From Variovorax sp. WDL1 (lineage in GTDB: Bacteria; Pseudomonadota; Gammaproteobacteria; Burkholderiales; Burkholderiaceae_C), in assembly GCF_001541225.1 (NCBI RefSeq), contig NZ_LMTS01000071.1, positions 1 through 50,794 of the forward strand: 50,794 bases of DNA, written 5' to 3'. The notes below the pieces were generated by a model. It saw only the letters and a program-made list of their open reading frames with translations, made no database searches and was not told the origin of the DNA. The position numbers and the translations under genes were made by a program. Shown here piece by piece: positions 17,123-27,075 of this stretch; the stretch's first letter is position 1; every line of letters begins with the position of its first letter.

Positions 17123-18078
17123 CGAGCCGCATCCTCCTGCTCGTCGCGGGCCGGCTTGATGAGCCAGAGCGGCTCGGGCGCGACCCGGAAGTGCAGCGGC
17201 ATGGCCATGCGCAGCACCTCCCCGTCGGCCGCGACCTTGGCGTGGCGCCGCGTGGTCTTGACCGGGCTGACGGACATCGACCGGAAGGAGGTGTGCATGA
17301 CGTTGTCCGACTCGCCGAGCCGTCCCATCGCGCCGCGCAGCATCAACGCGAGCATGGCGAGACGGCTGCTCGGCCGAAGGGCAATGGCCGTGAGCTCGCC
17401 CTGCTCGACCGCTTCGGGCCGCGGCATGCCGACCTGCTGCAGCTGCAGCGCGTTGTTGCCGACGAAGAGCGTCGGTGTGCGCACCAGGCGCTCCTCGCCG
17501 CGCCATTGGATACGCAGATCCCAGCCGGGGTGGGGACGCATCGCGGTCACCATCGCCGCCCACAGCGCGACCCACCGGCTGCGGCCATAGCGCGACTTGT
17601 AGATCTCACGGTCTTCCAGCACGCGCGCGTAGAGGCCGAGGCTGGCATTGACAAGGAAGACGCGATCGTTGACCAGGCCTGCCTGCACCGGCACCGGCTG
17701 CCCGTCGAGCAGCACCCGCAGCGCCTCGTCGATGTCGGTGGGAATGGCATGCGTGCGGCCGAAATAGTTGAAGGTGCCCTTCGGCAGCACGCCCATCGCG
17801 CAGCCGCTGCCCAGCACCGCCTGCGCGACGGCGTTGATCGTGCCGTCGCCGCCGGCCGCGACAACCACGCCGCTTTCGGCTCGGGCCGCGTCGACCGCCT
17901 CGCGGATCCGGTCGGACAGGCGGTGCAGGCGCGAGACCTCGAACAGCCGATACGTCCGGCCCTGCGCAGCGCAGGCGCGCGCGATCGCTTCGCGCACGGC
18001 CTGCGCGCTGCCGCGCCCCGAATGGACGTTGAAGACGACGAAGAGCGCGGACTGCGCGTGCGAGTTGCAGGCGAACAT
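17119..18078 (-). CDS. Diacylglycerol kinase-family lipid kinase
   Basis: A 319-aa member of the DAGK catalytic (YegS/BmrU/DgkB-like) family, which phosphorylates diacylglycerol, sphingoid or related lipids with ATP. The nucleotide-binding block FNVHSGRG (17-24 region) is followed by AAGGDGTINAV (GGDGT at 76-80), then GVLPKGTFNYF, where the family has G-x-x-P-x-GT-x-N-[DY]-F. The C-terminal domain contains VGNNALQLQ and ADGE (AADGEV), both standard. Gene order on the minus strand is hydrolase, kinase, phosphoesterase, with 3 nt and a 4-nt overlap between them. Confidence 0.88.
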   Translation of the reverse strand: MFACNSHAQSALFVVFNVHSGRGSAQAVREAIARACAAQGRTYRLFEVSRLHRLSDRIREAVDAARAESGVVVAAGGDGTINAVAQAVLGSGCAMGVLPKGTFNYFGRTHAIPTDIDEALRVLLDGQPVPVQAGLVNDRVFLVNASLGLYARVLEDREIYKSRYGRSRWVALWAAMVTAMRPHPGWDLRIQWRGEERLVRTPTLFVGNNALQLQQVGMPRPEAVEQGELTAIALRPSSRLAMLALMLRGAMGRLGESDNVMHTSFRSMSVSPVKTTRRHAKVAADGEVLRMAMPLHFRVAPEPLWLIKPARDEQEDAAR

Positions 18079-18081
18079 CGG

Positions 18082-18753
18082 CTATGCCCGCATCCAGGCC
18101 GCCATGCCGTCGAGCATTTCCACCAGGACCTCCTCGTCGCTGCGGCCTGAACGGCGCAGCACGTGGAAGGCATGGTCCGCCTCGGCGATTTCCATCAGCG
18201 TCGCCGAGGCGCCCAGCTTCGAGACCACGGCGCGGATGCTGGCCAGGTCGGCCAGCTCGTCGCGCGTGCCCTGCACGAACAGCATCGGCACGTGCACATC
18301 CGACAGATGGTCGGCGCGCGCGGTCGAGGGCGTCCCCGCCGGATGCAGCGGAAAGCCGACGAACACGAGGCCGGCCACCCGTGGCAGCGGATCGAGCGCC
18401 TGCGCCTGCGAAGTCATGCGCCCGCCGAACGACTTGCCCCCGGCGAAGAGCGGCAGCGATCCGAAGCGCTCCACCGCCTGCGCCACCGCCGCGCGCACGG
18501 CGGCATGGGCGACAGGCGGCGGATCGGGCCGCTTCTTGCCGAGCTCCATCGACGGAAACTGGTAGCGCAGGGTGGCGATGCCGCGTGCCGCGAGCCCCTC
18601 GGACACCGCGCCCATGAACGCGTGCCCCATGCCCGCACCCGCGCCGTGGGCGAAGACGTAGCAGGCGAGGGGATCGGCCGGCGCCTGCACCAGTCCCGAG
18701 ACGGTGCCATGGTCGCCGACCTGGAAGTTGATTTGTTGCGTGCTCAGGCTCAT
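18082..18753 (-). CDS. Alpha/beta hydrolase (KANL3/Tex30-like, dienelactone hydrolase-related)
   Basis: A 223-aa cytosolic alpha/beta hydrolase. FAHGAGAGMGHAFM (34-47) forms the oxyanion region, GGKSFGGR (105-112) holds nucleophile Ser108, GTRDEL supplies the likely Asp and EADHAFHV the His. The HGAGAGM and GKSFGGRM pair is typical of the KANL3/Tex30-like group, whose substrates are unknown. The ATG start is first in its operon, with the lipid kinase only 3 nt downstream. Promoter signals would lie in the 189-nt gap shared with xdhA. Confidence 0.87.
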   Translation of the reverse strand: MSLSTQQINFQVGDHGTVSGLVQAPADPLACYVFAHGAGAGMGHAFMGAVSEGLAARGIATLRYQFPSMELGKKRPDPPPVAHAAVRAAVAQAVERFGSLPLFAGGKSFGGRMTSQAQALDPLPRVAGLVFVGFPLHPAGTPSTARADHLSDVHVPMLFVQGTRDELADLASIRAVVSKLGASATLMEIAEADHAFHVLRRSGRSDEEVLVEMLDGMAAWMRA

Positions 18754-18801
18754 GCTGGATTCCGTCGGACCTGCCCAGTGTGCCGCCTGCGGCGTCCGGA
18801 C

Positions 18802-18817
18802 ACCCTGAAACCAGGGT
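18802..18817 (+). promoter_or_regulatory. Hairpin with T-tail upstream of xdhA
   Basis: Perfect inverted repeat ACCCTG-AAAC-CAGGGT, followed by TTT and CCC. It lies 126 nt upstream of the xdhA ATG and could be an operator, a weak attenuator-like stem, or a chance repeat. Confidence 0.3.
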
Positions 18818-18829
18818 TTTCCCGGCCGT

Positions 18830-18852
18830 TATATAGCAAGCCCCACATAGGC
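18830..18852 (+). promoter_or_regulatory. Candidate purine-regulon element upstream of xdhA
   Basis: TATATAGC and ACATAGGC blocks with 7 nt between them. The region upstream of the LysR gene at 23053 has TGTATAAC and ACATAGGC in the same spacing (16 of 23 bases identical). The A/T blocks contrast with the GC-rich surroundings. It may be a LysR-type binding site or include a -10 element. Confidence 0.4.
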
Positions 18853-18884
18853 CGTATGGGCGCGTCCGTATGCGTACGCCCTCG

Positions 18885-18900
18885 CAAAGGAATACCTTTG
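18885..18900 (+). promoter_or_regulatory. Perfect inverted repeat in the xdhA leader
   Basis: CAAAGG-AATA-CCTTTG, 6-bp perfect arms with a 4-nt loop, 42 nt upstream of the xdhA ATG. It may be an operator or an RNA stem in the 5' leader; no known riboswitch consensus is recognisable by eye. Confidence 0.35.
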
Positions 18901-18942
18901 CAGGCACGATTTTTGATCGCCAAGAAGACCGCCCCACCAGCC

Positions 18943-20541
<1,599 letters not shown>

Positions 20542-20543
20542 AC

Positions 20544-22970
20544 ATGAACAAGCCGCTCGACCCCGCACTGCTGCAATCGGCCGAAGCCTTCGCCGACTAC
20601 CTGAAGAACACCGCCGCGCGCATCGACGTGCATGCCGAGGCCAAGGCGCACGACGACGGCGCGCGCGTGGGCATCAGCCGCCCGCACGAGTCGGCGCACC
20701 TGCACGTGGCCGGCGAGGCCACCTACATCGACGACATCCCCGAGCTCGCGGGCACGCTGCATTGCGCGCTCGGCCTGTCGCCGGTGGCGAACGGGCGGCT
20801 CAAGAACATGAACCTGGAGGCGATCTGCGCCATGCCCGGCGTGGTGGCGGTGCTGACCGCGGACGACATCCCGGGCAGCAACGACTGCGGCTCGATCGTC
20901 CACGACGACCCGATCCTCTGCAGCGGCGACATCCGCTACCTGGGCCAGCCGGTGTTCGCGGTGGTCGCCGAGACGCGCGACGCCGCGCGCCGCGCCGCCG
21001 CCCGCGCGAAGGACGCGCTGGACATCGAGGCCGAGCCGCCGGTCATCACGCCGCAGCAGGCGCACGAAAAGGGCCAGTACGTGCTGCCGCCGATGCACCT
21101 GGTGCGCAGCACCCACGAGGGTGGCGCGCAGGCCGCGATCGCCAAGGCGCCGCGCCGGCTCAAGGCCACGCTCGATGTCGGCGGACAGGAGCAGTTCTAC
21201 CTCGAGGGCCAGATCAGCTATGCGATCCCGAAGGAAGGCGGCGCAATGCACGTGCATTGCTCGACCCAGCACCCGAGCGAGATGCAGCACCTGGTCGCGC
21301 ATGCCTTGCACCTGCATGCCAACGCGGTGCACGTCGAGTGCCGGCGCATGGGCGGGGGCTTCGGCGGGAAGGAGTCGCAGTCGGGGCTCTTTGCCTGCGT
21401 AGCGGCGGTGGCGGCGAGCAAGCTGCAGCGCCCCGTCAAGCTGCGGCTGGACCGCGACGACGACTTCCTGATCACCGGGCGGCGCCATTGCTTCTGGTAC
21501 GAGTACGAAGTGGGCTTCGACGACGACGGCCGCATCCTCGGCGCCGAGATCAGCATGGTCTCGCGCGCCGGCCACTCGGCCGACCTCTCGGGTCCGGTGA
21601 TGACGCGGGCGCTGTGCCACTTCGACAACGCCTACTGGCTGCCCGACGTGTCGATGCACGGCTACTCGGGCCGCACCAACACGCAGAGCAACACCGCCTT
21701 CCGAGGCTTCGGCGGGCCGCAGGGCGCGATCGCGATCGAGAACATCCTCGACAGCGTGGCGCGCGAGCTCGGCCGCGATCCGCTGGACGTGCGGCGCGTC
21801 AACTTCTACGGCAAGGGCGAGCGCAACGTCACGCCCTACGGCCAGGTCGTGACCGACAACATCATCCATGAGCTGGTCTCCGAGCTGGAAGGCACCAGCG
21901 CCTACCGCACGCGGCGCGAGGAGATCGCGGCCTTCAACAGGTCGAGCCCGGTGCTCAAGCGCGGCATCGCGCTGGCGCCGCTGAAGTTCGGCATCTCCTT
22001 CAACGTCAAGCACTTCAACCAGGCCGGTGCGCTGGTGCACGTGTACACCGACGGCTCGATCCTGGTGAACCACGGCGGGACCGAGATGGGTCAGGGCCTC
22101 AACACCAAGGTGGCGCAGGTGGTGGCGCACGAGCTGGGCGTGAGCTTCGAGAGCGTACGCGTCACCGCCACCGACACGCAGAAGGTGGCCAACACCTCGG
22201 CCACCGCTGCGTCGACCGGCGCCGACCTCAACGGCAAGGCCGCGCAGGATGCGGCACGACAGATCCGCGAGCGCCTGGCCGCCTGCGCCGCCGCGCGGCA
22301 TGGCGGCAAGGCCGAGGACGTGCGCTTCGCCAACGACCAGGTCGAGGTCGCCGGTCGCTCGCTGTCGTTCAGCACCGTCGTCGGCGAGGCCTACCTCGAC
22401 CGCGTGCAGCTGTGGTCCGACGGCTTCTACGCCACGCCCGGCCTGAGCTGGGACAAGGACAAGATGCAGGGCCGCCCCTTCTACTACTACGCCTACGGCG
22501 CCGCGGTGAGCGAGGTGATCGTCGACACGTTGACCGGCGAGTGGAAGCTGCTGCGCGCCGACATCCTGCACGACGCCGGCAAGTCGCTGAACCCGGCGGT
22601 GGACATCGGCCAGGTCGAGGGCGCCTTCATCCAGGGCATGGGCTGGCTCACCACCGAGGAGCTGGTGTGGCACCCGAAGACCGGCCTGCTCACCACCCAC
22701 GCGCCCAGCACCTACAAGATCCCGACGGCCAACGACTGCCCGCCGGTCTTCAACGTGCGCCTGTTCGAGGGCCAGAACTTCGAGGATTCGATCCACCGCA
22801 GCAAGGCGGTGGGCGAGCCGCCGCTCCTGCTGCCCTTCTCGGTCTTCTTCGCGATCCGCGATGCGGTGTCGGCGGTGGGCGAGCACCGGGTGGACCCGCC
22901 GCTGACGGCACCGGCCACCAGCGAGTCCATCCTGCGCGCGGTCACCGCCGTGCAGTCGGCCTCGGCCTGA
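20544..22970 (+). CDS. xdhB: Xanthine dehydrogenase large (molybdopterin) subunit XdhB
   Basis: An 808-aa molybdenum-cofactor subunit. AAGGAG lies 7 nt before the ATG. Active-site and cofactor markers include GGQEQFYLEGQ, MGGGFGGKE (Moco phosphate loop), AFRGFGGPQG, GGTEMGQGLNTK and SKAVGEPPLLL, in which Glu758 corresponds to the catalytic Glu (Glu730 of R. capsulatus XdhB) that deprotonates the Mo-OH. The length is slightly above the usual 770-780 because of a longer N-terminus (about 35 residues before GISRPHESAHLHV). The usual third gene, xdhC, for Moco sulfuration is not next door: a LysR regulator follows. Confidence 0.95.
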   Translation: MNKPLDPALLQSAEAFADYLKNTAARIDVHAEAKAHDDGARVGISRPHESAHLHVAGEATYIDDIPELAGTLHCALGLSPVANGRLKNMNLEAICAMPGVVAVLTADDIPGSNDCGSIVHDDPILCSGDIRYLGQPVFAVVAETRDAARRAAARAKDALDIEAEPPVITPQQAHEKGQYVLPPMHLVRSTHEGGAQAAIAKAPRRLKATLDVGGQEQFYLEGQISYAIPKEGGAMHVHCSTQHPSEMQHLVAHALHLHANAVHVECRRMGGGFGGKESQSGLFACVAAVAASKLQRPVKLRLDRDDDFLITGRRHCFWYEYEVGFDDDGRILGAEISMVSRAGHSADLSGPVMTRALCHFDNAYWLPDVSMHGYSGRTNTQSNTAFRGFGGPQGAIAIENILDSVARELGRDPLDVRRVNFYGKGERNVTPYGQVVTDNIIHELVSELEGTSAYRTRREEIAAFNRSSPVLKRGIALAPLKFGISFNVKHFNQAGALVHVYTDGSILVNHGGTEMGQGLNTKVAQVVAHELGVSFESVRVTATDTQKVANTSATAASTGADLNGKAAQDAARQIRERLAACAAARHGGKAEDVRFANDQVEVAGRSLSFSTVVGEAYLDRVQLWSDGFYATPGLSWDKDKMQGRPFYYYAYGAAVSEVIVDTLTGEWKLLRADILHDAGKSLNPAVDIGQVEGAFIQGMGWLTTEELVWHPKTGLLTTHAPSTYKIPTANDCPPVFNVRLFEGQNFEDSIHRSKAVGEPPLLLPFSVFFAIRDAVSAVGEHRVDPPLTAPATSESILRAVTAVQSASA

Positions 22971-23010
22971 AGCAGCCCGTCGAACAAGGGGATCGATGTG
23001 AATGCCGCGC

Positions 23011-23033
23011 TGTATAACTGCCCGGACATAGGC
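23011..23033 (+). promoter_or_regulatory. Candidate regulatory element upstream of the purine-locus LysR
   Basis: TGTATAAC and ACATAGGC with 7-nt spacing, ending 19 nt before the LysR ATG. It matches the arrangement at 18830-18852 before xdhA, consistent with autoregulation and control of xdh by one regulator. TATAAC could also be a -10 hexamer. Confidence 0.4.
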
Positions 23034-23052
23034 ATCACCCTGCGGGCAGCTC

Positions 23053-24006
23053 ATGAGAGACCAAGCGCTTCTGGACAAGATCGACCTGCACCTCATCCGG
23101 GTGCTTCATACCGTGTTGACAGACCGCAGCGTCTCGCGCGCCGCCATCCGCCTGGGCATGTACCAGCCGGCCGTGTCGGCCGCGCTGAAGCGCCTGCGCG
23201 AGCTCTCGGGCGACCCGCTGCTGGTGCGCTCGGGCTCGGGCATGGTGCCCACGGATGCGGGGCTGCGCATGATCGACCCGGCCGCCAGCATCCTGCGGGC
23301 GGCGGAGATGCTGTTCTCCGACGCGCGGGGCTTCGATCCGCAGACCGCCCAGACCACCTTCCGCATCGCGGCCTCGGACTACCTGGACCCGCTCTTCCTG
23401 CCCATGCTGGTGGCGCAGGTCAAGGCGCAGGCGCCGCTGTGCCGCATCGAGATCCATGCGCTCTCGTCCGACTCGGACTACCACGCGCACCTGTCGCTCG
23501 GGCAGGTCGACCTGGTCATCGGCAACTGGCTCAAGCCGCCCGAGGACCTGCACATGGCGCGGCTGTTCGGCGACGAGATCGTCTGCCTGGTCAACCAGGA
23601 CCATCCGGCCGTGCGCCGCGGCTGGGACCTGGAGAGCTGGCTCGCGGCCGAGCACGTGGCGCCCACGCCGCTGCACCCGGGCGCGCGCGGCATCATCGAC
23701 CAGATGCTCGACGAGGTGGGCCGCCAGCGCAACATCACGGCGCGCTGCGCGCATTTCGGGCTGATCCCGGACATGGTGGCCTCCAGCCTGCTGGTGCTCA
23801 CCACCGGGCGGCAGTACTGCGAGCGTTTCGTCGAGCGGCTGCCGGTCGCGATCCTCCCGTGCCCGGTCGAGCTGCCGCGCCTCATGTACTACCAGCTCTG
23901 GCATGAGCGCACCCATTCCTCCAGCTCGGCGCGCTGGCTGCGCGAGCGGACCAAATCGGTGGCGGCCTCGCTCCGGCCCGCACCTTCCGCGGCCGGCTCC
24001 GGCTAG
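23053..24006 (+). CDS. LysR-family regulator of the purine locus
   Basis: A 317-aa LysR-type regulator. The N-terminal wHTH (KIDLHLIRVLHTVLTDRSVSR...MYQPAVSAALKRLREL) and effector domain are complete; the first part of the effector domain (TTFRIAASDYLDPLFLPML) resembles the NodD/NahR branch. It sits between xdhB and the purine permease, on the same strand, so it probably controls purine catabolism, with a purine or ureide as inducer. A Shine-Dalgarno before the ATG at 23053 is weak. The Ser/Arg/Ala-rich C-terminal 40 residues (about 278-317) look unstructured. Confidence 0.9.
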   Translation: MRDQALLDKIDLHLIRVLHTVLTDRSVSRAAIRLGMYQPAVSAALKRLRELSGDPLLVRSGSGMVPTDAGLRMIDPAASILRAAEMLFSDARGFDPQTAQTTFRIAASDYLDPLFLPMLVAQVKAQAPLCRIEIHALSSDSDYHAHLSLGQVDLVIGNWLKPPEDLHMARLFGDEIVCLVNQDHPAVRRGWDLESWLAAEHVAPTPLHPGARGIIDQMLDEVGRQRNITARCAHFGLIPDMVASSLLVLTTGRQYCERFVERLPVAILPCPVELPRLMYYQLWHERTHSSSSARWLRERTKSVAASLRPAPSAAGSG

Positions 24007-24084
24007 CCGGCCTCCTTACCGACTCGCGCCCGGCGTCGCGACATCTCCCCAACGCCACGACAGAAAAGACTCGGAGACAAAGCG

Positions 24085-25464
24085 ATGAACCGTACAGAGC
24101 AGGTGCTCGGCATGCCCGAGCACGACACGCCGATCATCACCACGCAGGGACAGCAGCCCGCGACCGGCTGGACGGAACGCCTGTTCAAGCTCAGGGAGCA
24201 CAACACCACGGTGCGCACCGAGATCGTGGCGGGCCTCACCACCTTCCTGACGATGGCCTACATCATCTTCGTCAACCCCTCGATCCTGGGCGACGCGGGG
24301 ATGCCGAAGGACGCGGTGTTCGTGGCCACCTGCCTGATCGCGGCGCTGGGCACCGGCATCATGGCGCTCTACGCCAACTACCCGATCGCGCTGGCGCCGG
24401 GCATGGGGCTCAACGCCTACTTTGCCTACGTGGTGGTGTTGCAGATGGGCTTCACCTGGCAGGCGGCGCTGGGCGCGGTCTTCGTCTCGGGCTGCCTGTT
24501 CCTGCTGGTCACGGTGTTCCGGCTGCGCGAGCTGATCATCCGGGGCATCCCGCAGTCCATACGGCTGGCGATCACGGTGGGCATCGGGCTTTTCCTCGCG
24601 ATCATCGCGCTCAAGAGCGCGGGCATCGTGGCGCCGTCGAAGGCCACCTACATCACGCTCGGCGACCTGCACACGCCGCAGGTGGTCCTGGCGACGCTGG
24701 GCTTCTTCACCATCGTGGTGCTCGACCGGCTGAAGGTGCCCGGCGCGATCCTGATCGGCATCCTCGGGGTGACGGTGCTGTCCTTCTTCTTCGCCGGCAA
24801 CACCTTCCACGGCGTGTTCGCGGCGCCGCCGTCGATCGCCCCCACCTTCCTGCAGCTGGACATCAAGTCGGCGCTGTCGGGCGGCATCCTCAACGTGATC
24901 CTGGTGTTCTTCCTGGTCGAGCTGTTCGACGCCACCGGCACTCTCATGGGCGTGGCACGGCGCGCCGGCCTGCTGGTGCCGGGCAAGATGGACCGGCTCA
25001 ACAAGTCGCTCCTGGCCGATAGCGGCGCGATCTTCGCCGGCTCGCTGCTGGGCACGTCGAGCACCACGGCCTACGTGGAGAGCGCGGCGGGCGTGCAGGC
25101 CGGCGGCCGCACCGGGCTCACCGCGCTGACGGTCGCGGTGCTCTTCCTGGCCGCGCTGGCGATCTCGCCGCTGGCCGGCGCCGTGCCGGCTTACGCCACC
25201 GCGCCCGCGCTCTTCTTCGTGGCATGCCTCATGCTGAGGGACATTACCGAACTCGATTGGGACGACACGACCGAGGTGATCCCGGCCGCGGTGACCGCCC
25301 TGGCCATGCCCTTCACCTATTCGATCGCCAACGGCCTGGCCTTCGGCTTCATCACCTATGCGGTGCTCAAGCTGTTCACCGGGCGCGCCAGGCAGGTGCA
25401 CTGGATGGTGTGGCTGATCGGCGGCGTGTTCCTCTTCAAGTTCATCTACATAGGCGGGCACTGA
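24085..25464 (+). CDS. Guanine/hypoxanthine permease (AzgA/GhxP-type NCS2)
   Basis: A 459-aa inner-membrane purine:H+ symporter with about 12-14 membrane segments. Family signatures are present: GLTTFLTMAYIIFVNPSIL near the N-terminus, ANYPIALAPGMGLNAYFAY, VFFLVELFDATGTLMG (equivalent to the substrate-binding TM8 region) and LGTSSTTAYVESAAGVQAGG (TM10 region). These place it in the AzgA-like subfamily, which carries adenine, guanine or hypoxanthine, rather than the uracil/xanthine branch. GGAG precedes the ATG by 9 nt. It would feed the XDH and the guanine and adenine deaminases in this locus. Confidence 0.92.
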   Translation: MNRTEQVLGMPEHDTPIITTQGQQPATGWTERLFKLREHNTTVRTEIVAGLTTFLTMAYIIFVNPSILGDAGMPKDAVFVATCLIAALGTGIMALYANYPIALAPGMGLNAYFAYVVVLQMGFTWQAALGAVFVSGCLFLLVTVFRLRELIIRGIPQSIRLAITVGIGLFLAIIALKSAGIVAPSKATYITLGDLHTPQVVLATLGFFTIVVLDRLKVPGAILIGILGVTVLSFFFAGNTFHGVFAAPPSIAPTFLQLDIKSALSGGILNVILVFFLVELFDATGTLMGVARRAGLLVPGKMDRLNKSLLADSGAIFAGSLLGTSSTTAYVESAAGVQAGGRTGLTALTVAVLFLAALAISPLAGAVPAYATAPALFFVACLMLRDITELDWDDTTEVIPAAVTALAMPFTYSIANGLAFGFITYAVLKLFTGRARQVHWMVWLIGGVFLFKFIYIGGH

Positions 25465-25482
25465 ACGGCAGAAAATAACGCG

Positions 25483-25499
25483 GTCGCCCCCAAGGCGAC
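25483..25499 (+). repeat. Small hairpin between permease and ABC genes
   Basis: Perfect inverted repeat GTCGCC-CCCAA-GGCGAC in the 72-nt gap after the permease stop. There is no T-run, so it is not an intrinsic terminator; it may simply attenuate or protect the transcript. Confidence 0.35.
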
Positions 25500-25536
25500 G
25501 CAGGGCGATCCAGAAACCCAGAGGCCAGGCATAGGC

Positions 25537-27075
25537 ATGACAATCCACAGACTCCAGCTTTCGAACATCACCAAGCGCTATCCCTCGGTCGTCGCCAACA
25601 GCGACGTATCGCTTGCGGTTGCGGCGGGCGAGACCCATGCCGTGCTCGGCGAGAACGGCGCCGGCAAGTCCACGCTGATGAAGATCATCTACGGCTCGGT
25701 CAAACCCGACGAGGGCAGCGTGATGTTCAACGGCCAGCCCGTCAGCGTGCGCAACCCGCAGGAGGCGAGGGCGCTGGGCATCAGCATGGTGTTCCAGCAC
25801 TTCAGCCTGTTCGACACCCTGACCGTCGCCGAGAACGTCTGGCTCGGGCTCGACAAGAGCCTCACCCTGGCCGAGGTCACGCGCCGCATCACGGCCAAGG
25901 CAAGCGAGTACGGGCTCGACATCGACCCGTCACGGCCGGTCCATACGCTGTCGGTCGGCGAAATGCAGCGGGTCGAGATCATCCGCGCGCTGCTGACCGA
26001 TCCCAAGCTGCTGATCCTCGACGAGCCGACGTCGGTCTTGACGCCGCAGGCCGTGCAGAAGCTCTTCGTGGTGCTGAAGAAGCTGTCTGCCGACGGCTGC
26101 AGCATCCTCTACATCAGCCACAAGCTGCACGAGATTCGCGAGCTGTGCACCGCCTGCACGGTGTTGCGCGGGGGCAAGGTGACGGGCGTGTGCGACCCGC
26201 GCCAGGAGAGCAACGAATCGCTGTCACGCCTGATGATCGGTGCGGAACCACCGCCCTTGCAGCACCGGCCGGTGCATGCAGGGGCCGTGGCTCTGCGGGT
26301 CCAGGCCCTGACGCTGCCGCGAGAGGACCAGTTCGGCGTCGACCTCGACGGCGTTTCGCTCGAGGTGCGCGCCGGCGAGGTGGTGGGCATCGCGGGCGTG
26401 TCGGGCAACGGCCAGAAGGAGCTCCTGTACGCGCTCTCCGGCGAGGACACGCGCGCCCAGGCCGGAATGATCGAGGTCTTCGGCCAGCCGGCCGGGCACT
26501 TCCGTCCGCGCCGGCGGCGCGCGCTGGGCCTGCACTTCGTGCCCGAGGAGCGGCTGGGCCGCGGCGCGGTGCCGACGCTGAGCCTGGCGCACAACATGCT
26601 GCTCACGCGCAGCAACGCGGTGGGGAAGGGGGGCTGGATCCGCACCGGCGCGCTGCATCAGCATGCGGGGCGGATCATCGAGCGCTTCAAGGTCAAGGCC
26701 GGCGGGCCGGGCGCGGCGGCGCGCTCGCTCTCGGGCGGCAACCTGCAGAAGTTCATCGTCGGCCGCGAGATCGACGCCGACCCGAAGATCTTCGTGGTCT
26801 CCCAGCCCACCTGGGGCGTGGACGTCGGCGCGGCGGCACTGATCCGCGGCGAGATCCTGGCCCTGCGCGACGCCGGCTGCGCCGTGCTGGTGGTGAGCGA
26901 GGAGCTGGACGAGCTGTTCGACATCAGCGACCGGCTGCACGTGATCGCCAAGGGCCGGCTCTCGCCCTCCGTCGATCGCGCCGCCGCCACGGTGCCGCAG
27001 ATCGGCGAGTGGATGAGCGGCCTTTGGAGCGCCCCGCCCCAGGCGACGAAGAAAGAGGAGGTGGCCCATGCTTAA
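25537..27075 (+). CDS. Nucleoside-type ABC transporter ATP-binding protein (tandem ABC)
   Basis: A 512-aa fused pair of ATPase domains as found with BMP-type receptors (RbsA-like; NupO/YufO class). The first domain has Walker A GENGAGKST, signature LSVGEMQR and Walker B LLILDEPT. The second is degenerate: GVSGNGQKELL replaces Walker A, while LSGGNLQK is a good signature and FVVSQPTWGVD has Gln where the catalytic Glu should be. This asymmetry is normal for the family. It powers import of purine nucleosides (inferred from neighbours). The stop overlaps the next gene by 8 nt, indicating coupling. Confidence 0.92.
   Translation: MTIHRLQLSNITKRYPSVVANSDVSLAVAAGETHAVLGENGAGKSTLMKIIYGSVKPDEGSVMFNGQPVSVRNPQEARALGISMVFQHFSLFDTLTVAENVWLGLDKSLTLAEVTRRITAKASEYGLDIDPSRPVHTLSVGEMQRVEIIRALLTDPKLLILDEPTSVLTPQAVQKLFVVLKKLSADGCSILYISHKLHEIRELCTACTVLRGGKVTGVCDPRQESNESLSRLMIGAEPPPLQHRPVHAGAVALRVQALTLPREDQFGVDLDGVSLEVRAGEVVGIAGVSGNGQKELLYALSGEDTRAQAGMIEVFGQPAGHFRPRRRRALGLHFVPEERLGRGAVPTLSLAHNMLLTRSNAVGKGGWIRTGALHQHAGRIIERFKVKAGGPGAAARSLSGGNLQKFIVGREIDADPKIFVVSQPTWGVDVGAAALIRGEILALRDAGCAVLVVSEELDELFDISDRLHVIAKGRLSPSVDRAAATVPQIGEWMSGLWSAPPQATKKEEVAHA

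Noticed and set aside
25483..25499. Intrinsic terminator after the permease gene
   Set aside because: The stem is perfect but lacks a T-run, so I list it only as a hairpin.
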